DNA of 64,000 bases, from positions 496,001-560,000 of the forward strand of contig NZ_BQUV01000002.1 in assembly GCF_022835695.1 (NCBI RefSeq). Direction: 5' to 3'. The DNA comes from Bradyrhizobium sp. Ce-3. Lineage in GTDB: Bacteria > Pseudomonadota > Alphaproteobacteria > Rhizobiales > Xanthobacteraceae. The notes below the pieces were generated by a model. That model was not told where the DNA came from. It did no database searches and worked only from the letters and a program-made list of their open reading frames with translations. Numbering within the stretch: position 1 is the stretch's first letter; each line of letters begins with the position of its first letter. The translations under genes were made by a program, and so were the position numbers. Positions 14,310 through 24,365 of this stretch are shown here, in pieces.

Positions 14310-17300
14310 ATGATCGGATTGATTCGTGCCGCCGCGATTTGCGCCACGCTGGCATTCGCCTTGGTGAGCGCCCAGGCCGCCGACAAGGCCTTCAAGCGCG
14401 ACGACCTCGCCGATTCCGCGATCAAGCTGGAGGCCCAGATCAAGAGCGAGGCGGGCGCCGTCAACAAATCGGCCGCGACCTTGCGCACCGACGCGGACGC
14501 AGCCTTCAAGCGCAATGATTTCCGCGGCGGGCTCACGATCCTCGGCCAGATCGCGGCGACCGCACCTGAAGACGGCGCCAACTGGCTGCGGCTGGCCAGG
14601 ACCGTGTTCCAGATCCGCTCGGCCAACTCCAGCGAGCAGACCTTCCTGATGGAGCGCGCCTCCACCGCGGCCTACATCGCCTATCAGCGCGCCGGCAATG
14701 CCGGCGAGGAGGCGGATGCGCTGGCGGTGCTCGGCAAGGCGCTCGCCGAGCGCAAGCTGTGGCGTCCGGCGCTGGACGCGATGCGGATGTCGCTCGACCT
14801 GCGCGAGGTGGCCGATGTCCGCGGCCAGTACGAGAAGATGCGCGACGAGCACGGTTTCCGGCTGCTCGATTATACCGTCGATTCCGATGCGGCCTCGCCG
14901 CGGGCCTGCTTCCAGTTCTCCGAGGAGCTCGCCAAGCGGGTCGACTTCGCGCCGTATCTCGCGCTGGCCGGCACCGACAAGCCGGCCCTGTCGGCGGAAG
15001 GCCAGCAGCTCTGCGTCGACGGGCTGAAGCATGGTGAGCGCTACAACATCAATCTTCGCGCCGGCTTGCCGTCGACGGTCAAGGAGACGCTGCCGAAATC
15101 GGCCGAGTTCAACATCTACGTCCGCGACCGCAAGCCGTTCGTGCGCTTCACCGGGCGGGCCTATGTGCTGCCGCGGACCGGGCAGCGCGGTATCCCGGTG
15201 GTCAGCGTCAACACGCCGGCGGTCACGGTCGACGTATTCCGGATCGGCGACCGCAATCTGATCAACACGGTGATCGACTCTGACTTCCAGAGCACGCTGA
15301 GCCGCTACCAGTTGTCCGATCTCGGCGACCAGCGCGGCGTCAAGGTGTGGTCCGGCGAACTCGCGACCGCCACCACGCTGAACCAGGACGTCGTCACCGC
15401 ATTTCCGGTCGACCAGGCGCTCGGCGATCTGCAGCCGGGTGTCTACGTCATGACCGCCGCGGCCAAGGGCCCCGGCACCGACGACGACGGCACGCTGGCG
15501 ACACAGTGGTTCATCGTGTCCGACATGGGCCTCTCGGCCTTCTCCGGCAATGACGGTATCCACGTCTTCGTCAATTCGCTGGCCTCGACCGAACCGGTCG
15601 CCAACGCAGAGGTGAAGCTGGTCGCCCGCAACAACGAGATCCTGGCCACCCGCAAGACCGACGCGGCCGGCCATGTGCTGTTCGAGCAGGGGCTGGCGCG
15701 CGGCGAGGGCGGGCTGTCGCCGGCGCTGCTTACGGTAACCGGCGAGAAGGCCGACTATGCCTTCCTGAGCCTGAAGACCAACGCCTTCGACCTCACCGAC
15801 CGTGGCGTCGCGGGCCGGGCGATCCCGGCCGGCGCGGACGCTTTCGTCTATGCCGAGCGCGGCGTCTACCGCTCCAACGAGACCGTCTATCTGACCGCGC
15901 TGCTGCGCGACGGGCAGGGCAATGCCCTGACCGGGACGCCGCTGACCATGGTGATCGAGCGGCCCGACGGCGTCGAATTCCGCCGTGCCGTGCTGCCCGA
16001 CCAGGGCGCGGGCGGCCGGATGCTCGCGGTGGCGCTCAACTCCGCGGTGCCGACCGGCACCTGGCGGGCCCGCGTCTTCACCGACCCGAAGGGTTCGTCG
16101 GTCGGCGAGACCACCTTCATGGTCGAGGATTACATCCCCGAGCGGGTCGAATTCGACCTGACCAGCAAGGAGAAGGTGATCACAGCTGAAGTTCCAGTGG
16201 AACTTCAGGTCTCCGGCCATTTCCTTTATGGCGCGCCGGCTTCGGGTCTGCAGCTCGAGGGTGACATGCTGGTGGCACCGGCGGCGAACGGCCGGCCCGG
16301 CTATGCCGGCTACCAGTTCGGCGTCGACGACGAGCAGACCGCGAGCAACGAGCGGACCCCGATCGAGGACCTGCCGGAGGCCGATGCCAATGGCGCGGCG
16401 ACCTTCCCGGTGAAGCTCGACAAGGTCCCGGCCTCGACCCGGCCGCAGGAAGCCCAGATCTTCATCCGCATGGCGGAGACCGGCGGCCGCTCGGTCGAGC
16501 GCAAGATCGTGCTGCCGGTCGCCCCTGGCGCCTCGCTGATCGGCGTCAAGCCGCTGTTCGGCGACAAGAGCGTCGCCGAGGGCGACAAGGCCGAATTCGA
16601 CGTCGTGTTCGTTGCGCCCGACGGCAAGCAATTGCAGCGTGACGGGTTGCGCTACGAGCTGCTGAAGTTGGAGTCGCGTTATCAATGGTACCGGCAGAAT
16701 TCGTCGTGGAACTATGAACCGGTCAAGTCGACCCGCCGCGTTTCCGACGGCGACGTCAACCTCGAGGCCGACAAGCCGATGCGCCTGACCTTCCAGCCGC
16801 AGCCCGGCCGCTACCGGCTCGACGTCAAATCGACCGACGCCGACGGTCCCGTGACCTCGGTGCAGTTCGACGTCGGCTGGTATTCCGACGGCAGCGCCGA
16901 CACACCCGATCTGTTGGAGACCTCGATCGACAAGCCGGAATATTCCTCCGGTGACACCATGACCGTGTCGGTCAATGCGCGCACCGCGGGCAAGCTCACG
17001 GTTTATGTGCTCGGCGACCGCCTGCTGACGACGCAAAGCGTCGACGTCAAGGAGGGCACCCAGCAGGTCAAGCTCCCGGTCGGCAAGGACTGGGGCACCG
17101 GCGCCTATGTCATGACGACGCTGCGCCGTCCGCTCGATGCCGCCGCAGGGCGCATGCCGGGCCGCGCGATCGGGCTGAAATGGTTCGGCATCGACAAGAA
17201 GACGCGCACGCTGGCCGTCGAGCTGTCGCCGCCCGCTCTGGTGCGGCCCGGCTCGACGCTGAAGATCCCGGTCAAGCTCGGCGGGCTCAATCCCGGCGAG

Positions 17301-19517
17301 GACGCCAAGGTGGTGCTGGCCGCGGTCGATGTCGGCATTCTCAATCTGACCAACTACAAGCCGCCGGCGCCGGACGATTACTATCTCGGCCAGCGCCGCC
17401 TGACCGCCGAGATCCGCGATCTCTACGGGCAGCTGATCGACGGCATGCAGGGCACCCGCGGCCAGATCCGCAGCGGCGGTGACGCCGCCGGTGCCGAGCT
17501 GCAGGGCTCGCCGCCGACGCAGAAGCCGCTGGCGCTCTATTCCGGCATCGTCACGGTTGGCCCCGACGGCACCGCCGAGGTGAGCTTTGATATCCCCGAA
17601 TTCGCCGGCACCGCGCGGGTGATGGCGGTGGCATGGAGCGCGACCAAGCTCGGCCGCGCCAATGTCGACGTGATCGTGCGCGATCCCGTGGTGGTGACCG
17701 CGACCTTGCCGCGCTTCCTGCTGACCGGTGACAAGGGCACCATCAGCATGGATATCGATAACGTCGAAGGCGCCGCCGGCGACTACGCCGTCAGCGTCAG
17801 GGCGAGTGGCCCGATCAAGGCTTCGGGCAATTCGACCACGACGGTGAAGCTCGCTGCCAAGCAGCGCTCCTCGCTGTCGCTCGGCCTCGAGGCCGGCGGC
17901 GCGGGGCGCGCCGAGTTCGATGTCGACATATCAGGGCCGAACGGGCTGACGCTGGCGCGGCACTATGCGCTCGACGTCAAGCCGGCCACGCAAGTGCTGG
18001 CGCGCCGTTCGATCCGCACGCTGGCGAAGGGCGAGAGCCTGACGCTGACCTCGGACATGTTCTCCGATCTGGTGCCTGGCACCGGCAGCGTCTCGGTCTC
18101 CGCGAGCCTGTCGACCGCGCTCGATGCCGCGAGCATCCTGAAGGCGCTCGATCGCTATCCCTATGGCTGCTCCGAGCAGATCACGAGCCGCGCGCTGCCG
18201 CTGCTCTATGTCAACGATCTCGCCGTCGGCGCCCATCTGGCGATGGACACCGCGGTCGACCAGCGCATCCGCGACGCGATCGAGCGGCTCCTTGCACGGC
18301 AGGGCTCGAACGGTTCGTTCGGCCTGTGGTCGGCCGGCGGCGATGACGCCTGGCTTGACGCCTACGTCACCGACTTCCTGACCCGGGCCCGCGAAAAGGG
18401 CTTTGCGGTGCCGGACGTGCTGTTCAAGAACGCGCTCGACCGCGTCAGGAACTCGGTGGTCAATGCCAACGAGCCGGAGAAGGACGGCGGCCGCGATCTG
18501 GCCTACGGCCTCTACGTGCTTGCCCGCAACGGCGCAGCGCCGATCGGCGATCTGCGTTATCTCGCCGACACCAAGCTGAACAATCTGGCGACGCCGATCT
18601 CCAAGGCGCAGCTCGCCGCGGCGCTGGCGCTGGTCGGCGACAGAGCGCGGGCCGAGCGGGTCTATGGTGCCGCGCTCGACGCGCTGAACCCGAAACCGGT
18701 GATCGAGTTCGGCCGGGTCGATTACGGCTCGGCGCTGCGCGATGCGGCGGCGCTGGTCTCGCTTGCCGGCGAGGGCAACGCACCGCGCACCACGCTGACG
18801 CAAGCCGTGCTGCGCGTCGAAGCGGCGCGGGGCCTTTCGTCCTACACCTCGACGCAGGAGAATGCGTGGATGGTGCTGGCGGCGCGCGCGCTCGCCAAGG
18901 AGACGATGGCGCTCGACATCAACGGCCAGCCAGTCAAGACCGCGGTCTATCGCAGCTACAAGGCCGAGGAAATGACGGGCCAGCCGCTCAAGATCACCAA
19001 CACCGGCGATGCGCCGGTGCAGGCGGTGATTTCGGTGTCGGGCTCGCCGGTGACGCCGGAGCCCGCGGCCTCAAACGGCTTCAAGATCGAGCGCAGCTAT
19101 TTCACGCTCGACGGCAAGCCGGCCGACGTCACCAAGGCGAAACAGAACGACCGCTTCGCGGTTGTCCTGAAGGTGACGGAGGCGAAGCCGGAGTTTGGGC
19201 ACATCATGGTGGCCGACTATCTGCCGGCCGGGCTCGAGATCGACAACCCGAACCTGGTGTCATCAGGGGATTCCGGCACGCTGGAGTGGATCGAGGATGG
19301 CGTCGAGCCGAAGAACACCGAGTTCCGCGACGACCGTTTCACCGCGGCGATCGATCGCGCCACCACCGATAAGTCGGTGTTCACCGTGGCGTATGTCGTG
19401 CGCGCGGTGTCGCCGGGCAAATACGTGCTGCCGCAGGCCTATGTCGAGGACATGTACAACCCCTCGCGCTACGGCCGCAGCGGCACCGGCGCGGTTGAGG
19501 TGAAGCCGGCGAAATGA
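14310..19517 (+). CDS. Bacterial alpha-2-macroglobulin (YfhM-like)
   Basis: A 1735-aa exported protein that traps proteases in the periplasm, a defence partner of peptidoglycan repair. A signal peptide (IRAAAICATLAFALVSAQA) follows a CAGGAG site at 14297. The macroglobulin MG domains span roughly residues 250-1000, the family's central MG/bait section follows, and the thioester motif CSEQ lies at residue 1287 (YPYGCSEQ) ahead of the alpha-alpha toroid (about 1290-1560). The C-terminus is a receptor-type domain. The upstream in-frame extension to 14088 is not coding. Its stop overlaps the pbpC start. Confidence 0.95.
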   Translation: MIGLIRAAAICATLAFALVSAQAADKAFKRDDLADSAIKLEAQIKSEAGAVNKSAATLRTDADAAFKRNDFRGGLTILGQIAATAPEDGANWLRLARTVFQIRSANSSEQTFLMERASTAAYIAYQRAGNAGEEADALAVLGKALAERKLWRPALDAMRMSLDLREVADVRGQYEKMRDEHGFRLLDYTVDSDAASPRACFQFSEELAKRVDFAPYLALAGTDKPALSAEGQQLCVDGLKHGERYNINLRAGLPSTVKETLPKSAEFNIYVRDRKPFVRFTGRAYVLPRTGQRGIPVVSVNTPAVTVDVFRIGDRNLINTVIDSDFQSTLSRYQLSDLGDQRGVKVWSGELATATTLNQDVVTAFPVDQALGDLQPGVYVMTAAAKGPGTDDDGTLATQWFIVSDMGLSAFSGNDGIHVFVNSLASTEPVANAEVKLVARNNEILATRKTDAAGHVLFEQGLARGEGGLSPALLTVTGEKADYAFLSLKTNAFDLTDRGVAGRAIPAGADAFVYAERGVYRSNETVYLTALLRDGQGNALTGTPLTMVIERPDGVEFRRAVLPDQGAGGRMLAVALNSAVPTGTWRARVFTDPKGSSVGETTFMVEDYIPERVEFDLTSKEKVITAEVPVELQVSGHFLYGAPASGLQLEGDMLVAPAANGRPGYAGYQFGVDDEQTASNERTPIEDLPEADANGAATFPVKLDKVPASTRPQEAQIFIRMAETGGRSVERKIVLPVAPGASLIGVKPLFGDKSVAEGDKAEFDVVFVAPDGKQLQRDGLRYELLKLESRYQWYRQNSSWNYEPVKSTRRVSDGDVNLEADKPMRLTFQPQPGRYRLDVKSTDADGPVTSVQFDVGWYSDGSADTPDLLETSIDKPEYSSGDTMTVSVNARTAGKLTVYVLGDRLLTTQSVDVKEGTQQVKLPVGKDWGTGAYVMTTLRRPLDAAAGRMPGRAIGLKWFGIDKKTRTLAVELSPPALVRPGSTLKIPVKLGGLNPGEDAKVVLAAVDVGILNLTNYKPPAPDDYYLGQRRLTAEIRDLYGQLIDGMQGTRGQIRSGGDAAGAELQGSPPTQKPLALYSGIVTVGPDGTAEVSFDIPEFAGTARVMAVAWSATKLGRANVDVIVRDPVVVTATLPRFLLTGDKGTISMDIDNVEGAAGDYAVSVRASGPIKASGNSTTTVKLAAKQRSSLSLGLEAGGAGRAEFDVDISGPNGLTLARHYALDVKPATQVLARRSIRTLAKGESLTLTSDMFSDLVPGTGSVSVSASLSTALDAASILKALDRYPYGCSEQITSRALPLLYVNDLAVGAHLAMDTAVDQRIRDAIERLLARQGSNGSFGLWSAGGDDAWLDAYVTDFLTRAREKGFAVPDVLFKNALDRVRNSVVNANEPEKDGGRDLAYGLYVLARNGAAPIGDLRYLADTKLNNLATPISKAQLAAALALVGDRARAERVYGAALDALNPKPVIEFGRVDYGSALRDAAALVSLAGEGNAPRTTLTQAVLRVEAARGLSSYTSTQENAWMVLAARALAKETMALDINGQPVKTAVYRSYKAEEMTGQPLKITNTGDAPVQAVISVSGSPVTPEPAASNGFKIERSYFTLDGKPADVTKAKQNDRFAVVLKVTEAKPEFGHIMVADYLPAGLEIDNPNLVSSGDSGTLEWIEDGVEPKNTEFRDDRFTAAIDRATTDKSVFTVAYVVRAVSPGKYVLPQAYVEDMYNPSRYGRSGTGAVEVKPAK

Positions 19518-21628
19518 GTGCAACGTTGAGGACAGCACCGGTACGCGGATCGCGCTGGCGACGGATCAAGACAGCCGTGGCGGTCTGTGCCGTCGCCACA
19601 CTGGTCGCAGCCGGCGCCTTTGCAGGCTGGGTCGTCTCACTGGGGCCGCTGCCGCTCACGCAGGCGCAGCAGGTCTCGACCACGGTCGTCGACCGCAACG
19701 GAAAACTGTTGCGCGCCTACGCGATGGCGGACGGGCGCTGGCGGCTGCCGGTCGACACAAAGGCGTCGGTCGATCCCGGCTATCTCAAGCTGTTGTTCGC
19801 CTATGAGGACAAGCGCTTCTACGAACATCACGGCATCGATCCGCTGGCGTTGTCGCGCGCCGCGCTGCAGCTCTTGACCCGCGGCCACATCGTCTCGGGT
19901 GGCTCGACCATCACAATGCAGCTGGCGCGGCTGATCGAGCCGCGGCACCAGCGCTCGGTCTACGCCAAGCTGCGGCAGATGGTGCGCGCGGTTGAACTGG
20001 AGCGGCAGCTCTCCAAGGACCAGATCCTCGATCTCTATCTCGCGCTGGCGCCGTTCGGCGGCAATCTCGAGGGCATCCGCTCAGCCTCGATCGCCTATTT
20101 CGGCAAGGAGCCGAAGCGGCTCTCGCTTGCGGAAGCCGCGCTGCTGGTGGCGTTGCCGCAATCGCCGGAGCGGCGGCGGCTCGATCGCTATCCGGAAGCA
20201 GCGCATGCCGCGCGCGATCGCGTGCTCGACCGCATGGTCGAGGACGGTGTGGTGTCGAAGGACGACGCTGCGCAGGCGAGGGCTGCCGCGGTGCCGAAGC
20301 TGCGCAAGCAGATCCCGATCCTGGCGCCGCATTCGTCGGATCAGGCGATCGCGACGGTGAAGGACACGCCCGTCATCAAGCTGACGCTCGACGCGACACT
20401 GCAACGGAGCCTGGAGGCGCTGGCGCGCGACCGCGCCATCGCGCAGGGGCCTGATGTCTCGGTTGCGATCGTCGTGGTCGACAATGAGACCGGCGACGTG
20501 CTGGCGCGCGTCGGCTCGGCGGATTATTTCGACGAGCGGCGGGCCGGGCAGGTCGACATGACGCGCGCGGTGCGCTCGCCGGGCTCGACCTTGAAGCCGT
20601 TCATCTATGGCCTCGCCTTCGAGGACGGCTTCGTCCATCCCGACAGCCTGATCGAGGATCGGCCGATCCGCTTCGGCACCTACGCGCCGGAAAATTTCGA
20701 CATGACGTTCCAGGGCACGGTGCCGATCCGCAAGGCGCTGCAATTGTCGCTGAACGTGCCGGCGATTGCGCTGCTCGACCGGGTCGGCGCCAGCCGGCTG
20801 TCGTCGCGGCTGAAGCAGGCCGGCACCAGTCTCGTGCTGCCGAAGGACGAGGCGCCGGGCCTTGCGATGGGTCTCGGCGGCGTCGGTATCACACTGCAGG
20901 ATCTGGCCCAGCTCTATTCGGGGCTGGCGCGGCTCGGCGCGACCAAACCGCTGCGCGAGATCATGCGGGACAATGATAGCCGCGACACGATGCGGCTGAT
21001 GGACCAGGCCGCGGCCTGGCAGGTCGGCAATGTCCTGCTCGGCACCCCGCCGCCTGAGAACGGCGTGCACAACCGCATCGCGTTCAAGACCGGCACCAGT
21101 TACGGCTATCGCGATGCCTGGTCGGTCGGCTTCGACGGCCGCATCACGATCGGGGTCTGGGTCGGCCGTCCGGACGGCGCGCCGGTGCCGGGCCTGGTCG
21201 GCCGCACGGCCGCTGCGCCGATCCTGTTCGATGCCTTTGCGCGCACCGGCAAGATCCCGGCGGCGTTGCCGAAGCCGCCGCGTGGCGTGCTGGTCGCCTC
21301 CAACGCAAAACTGCCGCCGCCGCTGCGCCGGTTCCGGCCGCTCGGCGAATTGATCCGCAGCGGCAACGACCAGGCGCCGCACATCCAGTTTCCGCTGAAC
21401 GGCTCGCGTATCGATGTCGATCAGTCCGAGGGTGGCCGCAACGCGGCGATGCCGGTCAAGGTCGCCGGCGGAGCCCTGCCGCTGACCGTGCTCGTCAATG
21501 GTGTCTCAGCCGGGGACATCGACAGCCGGCGCCAGCGCTTGATCGACCCGCCAGGGCCGGGCTTCGCGCGGCTCACCGTGATCGACGCCACGGGAGCAGC
21601 GGATACCGTTGTGATCCGCGTGCAATGA
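19514..21628 (+). CDS. pbpC: Penicillin-binding protein 1C
   Basis: A 704-aa bifunctional peptidoglycan synthase anchored in the inner membrane by one helix (about residues 22-45). The GT51 transglycosylase domain has EDKRFYEHHGID with catalytic Glu-98, GGSTITMQLARL and LSKDQILDLYLALAPFGGNLEG. The transpeptidase domain has nucleophile Ser-358 in SPGSTLKPF, SLN in LQLSLNVPA, and KTGTS. A C-terminal PBP1C-type beta domain (BiPBP_C) follows from about residue 610. It starts within the alpha-2-macroglobulin stop codon (ATGA); this gene pair is a known association and implies joint wall repair and protease trapping. Confidence 0.96.
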   Translation: MSATLRTAPVRGSRWRRIKTAVAVCAVATLVAAGAFAGWVVSLGPLPLTQAQQVSTTVVDRNGKLLRAYAMADGRWRLPVDTKASVDPGYLKLLFAYEDKRFYEHHGIDPLALSRAALQLLTRGHIVSGGSTITMQLARLIEPRHQRSVYAKLRQMVRAVELERQLSKDQILDLYLALAPFGGNLEGIRSASIAYFGKEPKRLSLAEAALLVALPQSPERRRLDRYPEAAHAARDRVLDRMVEDGVVSKDDAAQARAAAVPKLRKQIPILAPHSSDQAIATVKDTPVIKLTLDATLQRSLEALARDRAIAQGPDVSVAIVVVDNETGDVLARVGSADYFDERRAGQVDMTRAVRSPGSTLKPFIYGLAFEDGFVHPDSLIEDRPIRFGTYAPENFDMTFQGTVPIRKALQLSLNVPAIALLDRVGASRLSSRLKQAGTSLVLPKDEAPGLAMGLGGVGITLQDLAQLYSGLARLGATKPLREIMRDNDSRDTMRLMDQAAAWQVGNVLLGTPPPENGVHNRIAFKTGTSYGYRDAWSVGFDGRITIGVWVGRPDGAPVPGLVGRTAAAPILFDAFARTGKIPAALPKPPRGVLVASNAKLPPPLRRFRPLGELIRSGNDQAPHIQFPLNGSRIDVDQSEGGRNAAMPVKVAGGALPLTVLVNGVSAGDIDSRRQRLIDPPGPGFARLTVIDATGAADTVVIRVQ

Positions 21629-21791
21629 TCGCGCGGGAAAGCGGCGCGGCACGGTTGGAAAGCGGAACAGCACGGTTGTTTGCGGTGCGGTTTCATCGTA
21701 TGCGAAACCCATGGTGGATAGCCTCCAACCCCGGCGCTTCGGAGCAGGGCAACAGTCTGTAAAACCTGCGCATTCGAGCCGCAGGCTGTTC

Positions 21792-23456
21792 ATGGCGTTC
21801 GAGTTCGCAACGGCCAGCCAATGGCGTTCGATCCTGTTCCTGACGCTGACCTGTCTGGTGCTGTTCCTGCCGGGCTTCTTCACCATCCCGCCGATCGACC
21901 GCGACGAGGTCCGCTTTGCCCAGGCGACCAAGCAGATGGTCGAGAGCGGCGACTTCGTCGACATCCGCTTTCAGGATGACGTTCGCTACAAGAAGCCGGT
22001 CGGCATCTATTGGATGCAGGCCGCGGCGCTGAAGACGATCTCTGCGCTCGGGGTGCCGCGGGCCCAGGTCCGGATCTGGGTCTACCGCCTGCCGTCCCTG
22101 ATCGGCGCCATCGGCGCCGTTTTGCTGACCTATTGGACCGCGCTCGCCTTCGTGACGCGACAGGGGGCGGTGCTGGCCGCCCTGATGATGGCAAGCTGCG
22201 TGCTGCTCGGGGTCGAGGCGCGGCTCGCCAAGACCGACGCGATGCTGCTCTTGACGGTCACCGCTGCGATGGGCGCAATGGCACGGGTCTATCTGTCATG
22301 GCAGCGCGGCGAGGATCCGGCGCGTCCATCATGGGGCCCGCCCGCGATCTTCTGGACGGCGCTGGCGGTCGGCATCCTGCTGAAGGGGCCGCTGATCCTG
22401 ATGTTCGTCGGCCTTGCGATGGCCGGCCTTGCAATTCTCGATCGCTCGGCAGCGTGGTTCTGGCGCATGCGCCCGGTCTGGGGCCTGATGTGGACCCTCG
22501 TGCTGGTGCTGCCGTGGTTCGTGCTGATCTTCCTGCGCGCGGGCGAGACCTTCTTTGCCGACTCGGTCGGCGGCGACATGCTGAGCAAGCTCGGCGCACA
22601 GGAATCCCACGGCGCGCCGCCCGGGATTTATCTGCTGCTGTTCTGGATCACGTTCTGGCCCGGCGCGCCGCTCGCCGGCCTGGCGGCGCCGGCGGTGTGG
22701 CGCGCGCGACGCGAGCCTGGCGCCCAGTTCCTGCTGGCCTGGCTGATCCCGTCCTGGATCGTATTCGAGGCGGTGCTGACCAAGCTGCCGCATTACGTGC
22801 TGCCGCTTTATCCGGCGATCGCGATCCTGACCGTCGGCGCGCTGGAGCGGCGTGTGCTGTCGCGGTCCCCCTGGCTGTTGCGCGGCGCCGCGTGGTGGTT
22901 CGCGATCCCCGCGTTCGGCGCGGTGCTGGTGATCGTCGGCGCCATCAAGGCGATCCATCAGCCGGTGTTTCCGGCCTGGCCGTTGTTCGCCGGCGCGATG
23001 ATATTCGGCCTGATCGCGTGGTGGATGTTCGAGGACAGCCGTGCCGAGCGCTCGCTGCTCAATGCGGTGATCGCCGCTGCGCTGATGGCGGGCGCCACCT
23101 ATGGCGTGGTGCTGCCGCGGCTCACCACCGTGTTTCCGAGCCAGGAGGTCGCACGCGCGCTGCGCAACGTGACCTGTGTCGGCCCGAAGGCGGCCGCCGC
23201 CGGCTTCCACGAGCCGAGCCTGGTGTTCATGACCGATACCTCGACGCTGCTCACCGACGGATCGGGCGCTGCCGATTTCCTCGGGCAGGGCTCCTGCCGC
23301 TTCGCGCTGGTCGAACAGCGCTCGGAACGTGCGTTTGTGCAGCGCGCCGAGGCGATCGGCCTGCGCTACAACGCGCCGGTTCGGGTCGAGGGCTACAACA
23401 TCTCGCAGGGCAAGGCGGTCTCGATTGCGATCTTCCGTTCCGAGGGGACGGAGTGA
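21792..23456 (+). CDS. ArnT-like membrane glycosyltransferase (GT83/PMT family)
   Basis: A 554-aa integral membrane transferase. It has the PMT/ArnT signature: first helix followed by PPIDRDEVRFAQATKQM with the catalytic acidic pair, then RYKKPVGIYW, and about eleven further membrane segments; WFVLIFLRAGETFF, YLLLFWITFWPG and LPHYVLPLYPAIAIL are typical. ArnT enzymes move a sugar from an undecaprenyl carrier to lipid A. The start before AFEFATASQW was preferred; an ATG at 21711 is possible. PAP2, GT2 and LAB_N genes follow with almost no spacing, so they appear to form one lipid A decoration operon. Mannose or galacturonate are plausible sugars (inference). Confidence 0.88.
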   Translation: MAFEFATASQWRSILFLTLTCLVLFLPGFFTIPPIDRDEVRFAQATKQMVESGDFVDIRFQDDVRYKKPVGIYWMQAAALKTISALGVPRAQVRIWVYRLPSLIGAIGAVLLTYWTALAFVTRQGAVLAALMMASCVLLGVEARLAKTDAMLLLTVTAAMGAMARVYLSWQRGEDPARPSWGPPAIFWTALAVGILLKGPLILMFVGLAMAGLAILDRSAAWFWRMRPVWGLMWTLVLVLPWFVLIFLRAGETFFADSVGGDMLSKLGAQESHGAPPGIYLLLFWITFWPGAPLAGLAAPAVWRARREPGAQFLLAWLIPSWIVFEAVLTKLPHYVLPLYPAIAILTVGALERRVLSRSPWLLRGAAWWFAIPAFGAVLVIVGAIKAIHQPVFPAWPLFAGAMIFGLIAWWMFEDSRAERSLLNAVIAAALMAGATYGVVLPRLTTVFPSQEVARALRNVTCVGPKAAAAGFHEPSLVFMTDTSTLLTDGSGAADFLGQGSCRFALVEQRSERAFVQRAEAIGLRYNAPVRVEGYNISQGKAVSIAIFRSEGTE

Positions 23457-23457
23457 C

Positions 23458-24303
23458 ATGCCGGCGCCGCCAGCCACCGCCGAGACCACCAACTATTTCG
23501 GACGATTGCTGACGCTGGTCTGGGTGTCCCTTGCCCAGCTCGTGCGGGCGCCGTCGCATTCGCGCCGGGCCGAGGCGGCGCGACGCTCCGCGCGCCACGT
23601 CCTCCTGCTCGTCGTCATCGCCGGCGTCGCGATCATCACGCTGATGTATGCGGTCGACGTCGCCGAGATCAGCCTGATGCCGCCACGCGGCACGCCGGGT
23701 CTGTGGTGGGTGAAGATCCTCACCGATTTCGGCAAGGACGAGTATGTGCTGAGCGCGCTCGGCGTGCTGCTGATCGCGGTCGCATTGGCGGCGCCTGCGC
23801 TGCGCGGCGTGCCGCGCGCGACCTTGCTCGGTCTCGGAACGCGGCTGCAATACTTGTTCCTGTCGGTCGCACTGTCGGTCGCGGTGGGGGAAGTGATCAA
23901 GTGGATCGTCGGCCGCGGCCGGCCGTTTGTCGGCGGCAAGGCCAACGCGTTCAACTTCCAGCATTTCGCCGGCACCGAGGCCTATTCGAGCTTTCCGTCG
24001 GGGCATTCGATCACGGCATTCGCGCTGGCCTTCGCCGTGTCGGCGGTCTGGCCACGGGCACGGCTCGCGATGCTGGTCTATGCGCTGATCATCATCGCGA
24101 CCCGGCTCGTGCTGCTGGCCCATCATCCGAGCGATGTGGTGGCCGGCGCGCTGGTCGGTGTGATCGGCGCCATGGCCGTGCGCTACTGGTTCGCCGCCCG
24201 CCGCCTTGGTTTCGCCATTCATCAGGATGGCACCGTGGTGGCGCTGTCAGGACCGTCGGAAGGGCGCCTCAAAAGGGTTGCGAGGAGCGCCTTCGCCCCA
24301 TAA
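23458..24303 (+). CDS. PAP2-family membrane phosphatase
   Basis: A 281-aa protein with about six membrane segments. All three PAP2 motifs are present: KWIVGRGRP (KxxxGRxRP), FPSGHS (PSGH) and TRLVLLAHHPSDV (SRxxxxxHxxxD-like, with Thr replacing Ser). It starts two bases after the stop of the ArnT-like gene. In such cassettes the PAP2 enzyme removes phosphate from lipid A or from undecaprenyl diphosphate. An LpxE/LpxF-like dephosphorylation before glycosylation would fit the phosphate-free lipid A reported for bradyrhizobia. Confidence 0.9.
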   Translation: MPAPPATAETTNYFGRLLTLVWVSLAQLVRAPSHSRRAEAARRSARHVLLLVVIAGVAIITLMYAVDVAEISLMPPRGTPGLWWVKILTDFGKDEYVLSALGVLLIAVALAAPALRGVPRATLLGLGTRLQYLFLSVALSVAVGEVIKWIVGRGRPFVGGKANAFNFQHFAGTEAYSSFPSGHSITAFALAFAVSAVWPRARLAMLVYALIIIATRLVLLAHHPSDVVAGALVGVIGAMAVRYWFAARRLGFAIHQDGTVVALSGPSEGRLKRVARSAFAP

Positions 24304-24365
24304 AAGCGGTCGCCCGACGGTCGGGCGGGTTCCCGCCGCCGATAACACCAACCCCGAGTGCCGAT

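Noticed and set aside
14223-17036. A 937-codon open frame antisense to alpha-2-macroglobulin
   Set aside because: Shadow frame: Arg/Gly/Val-biased translation without recognisable motifs, opposite a complete alpha-2-macroglobulin gene.
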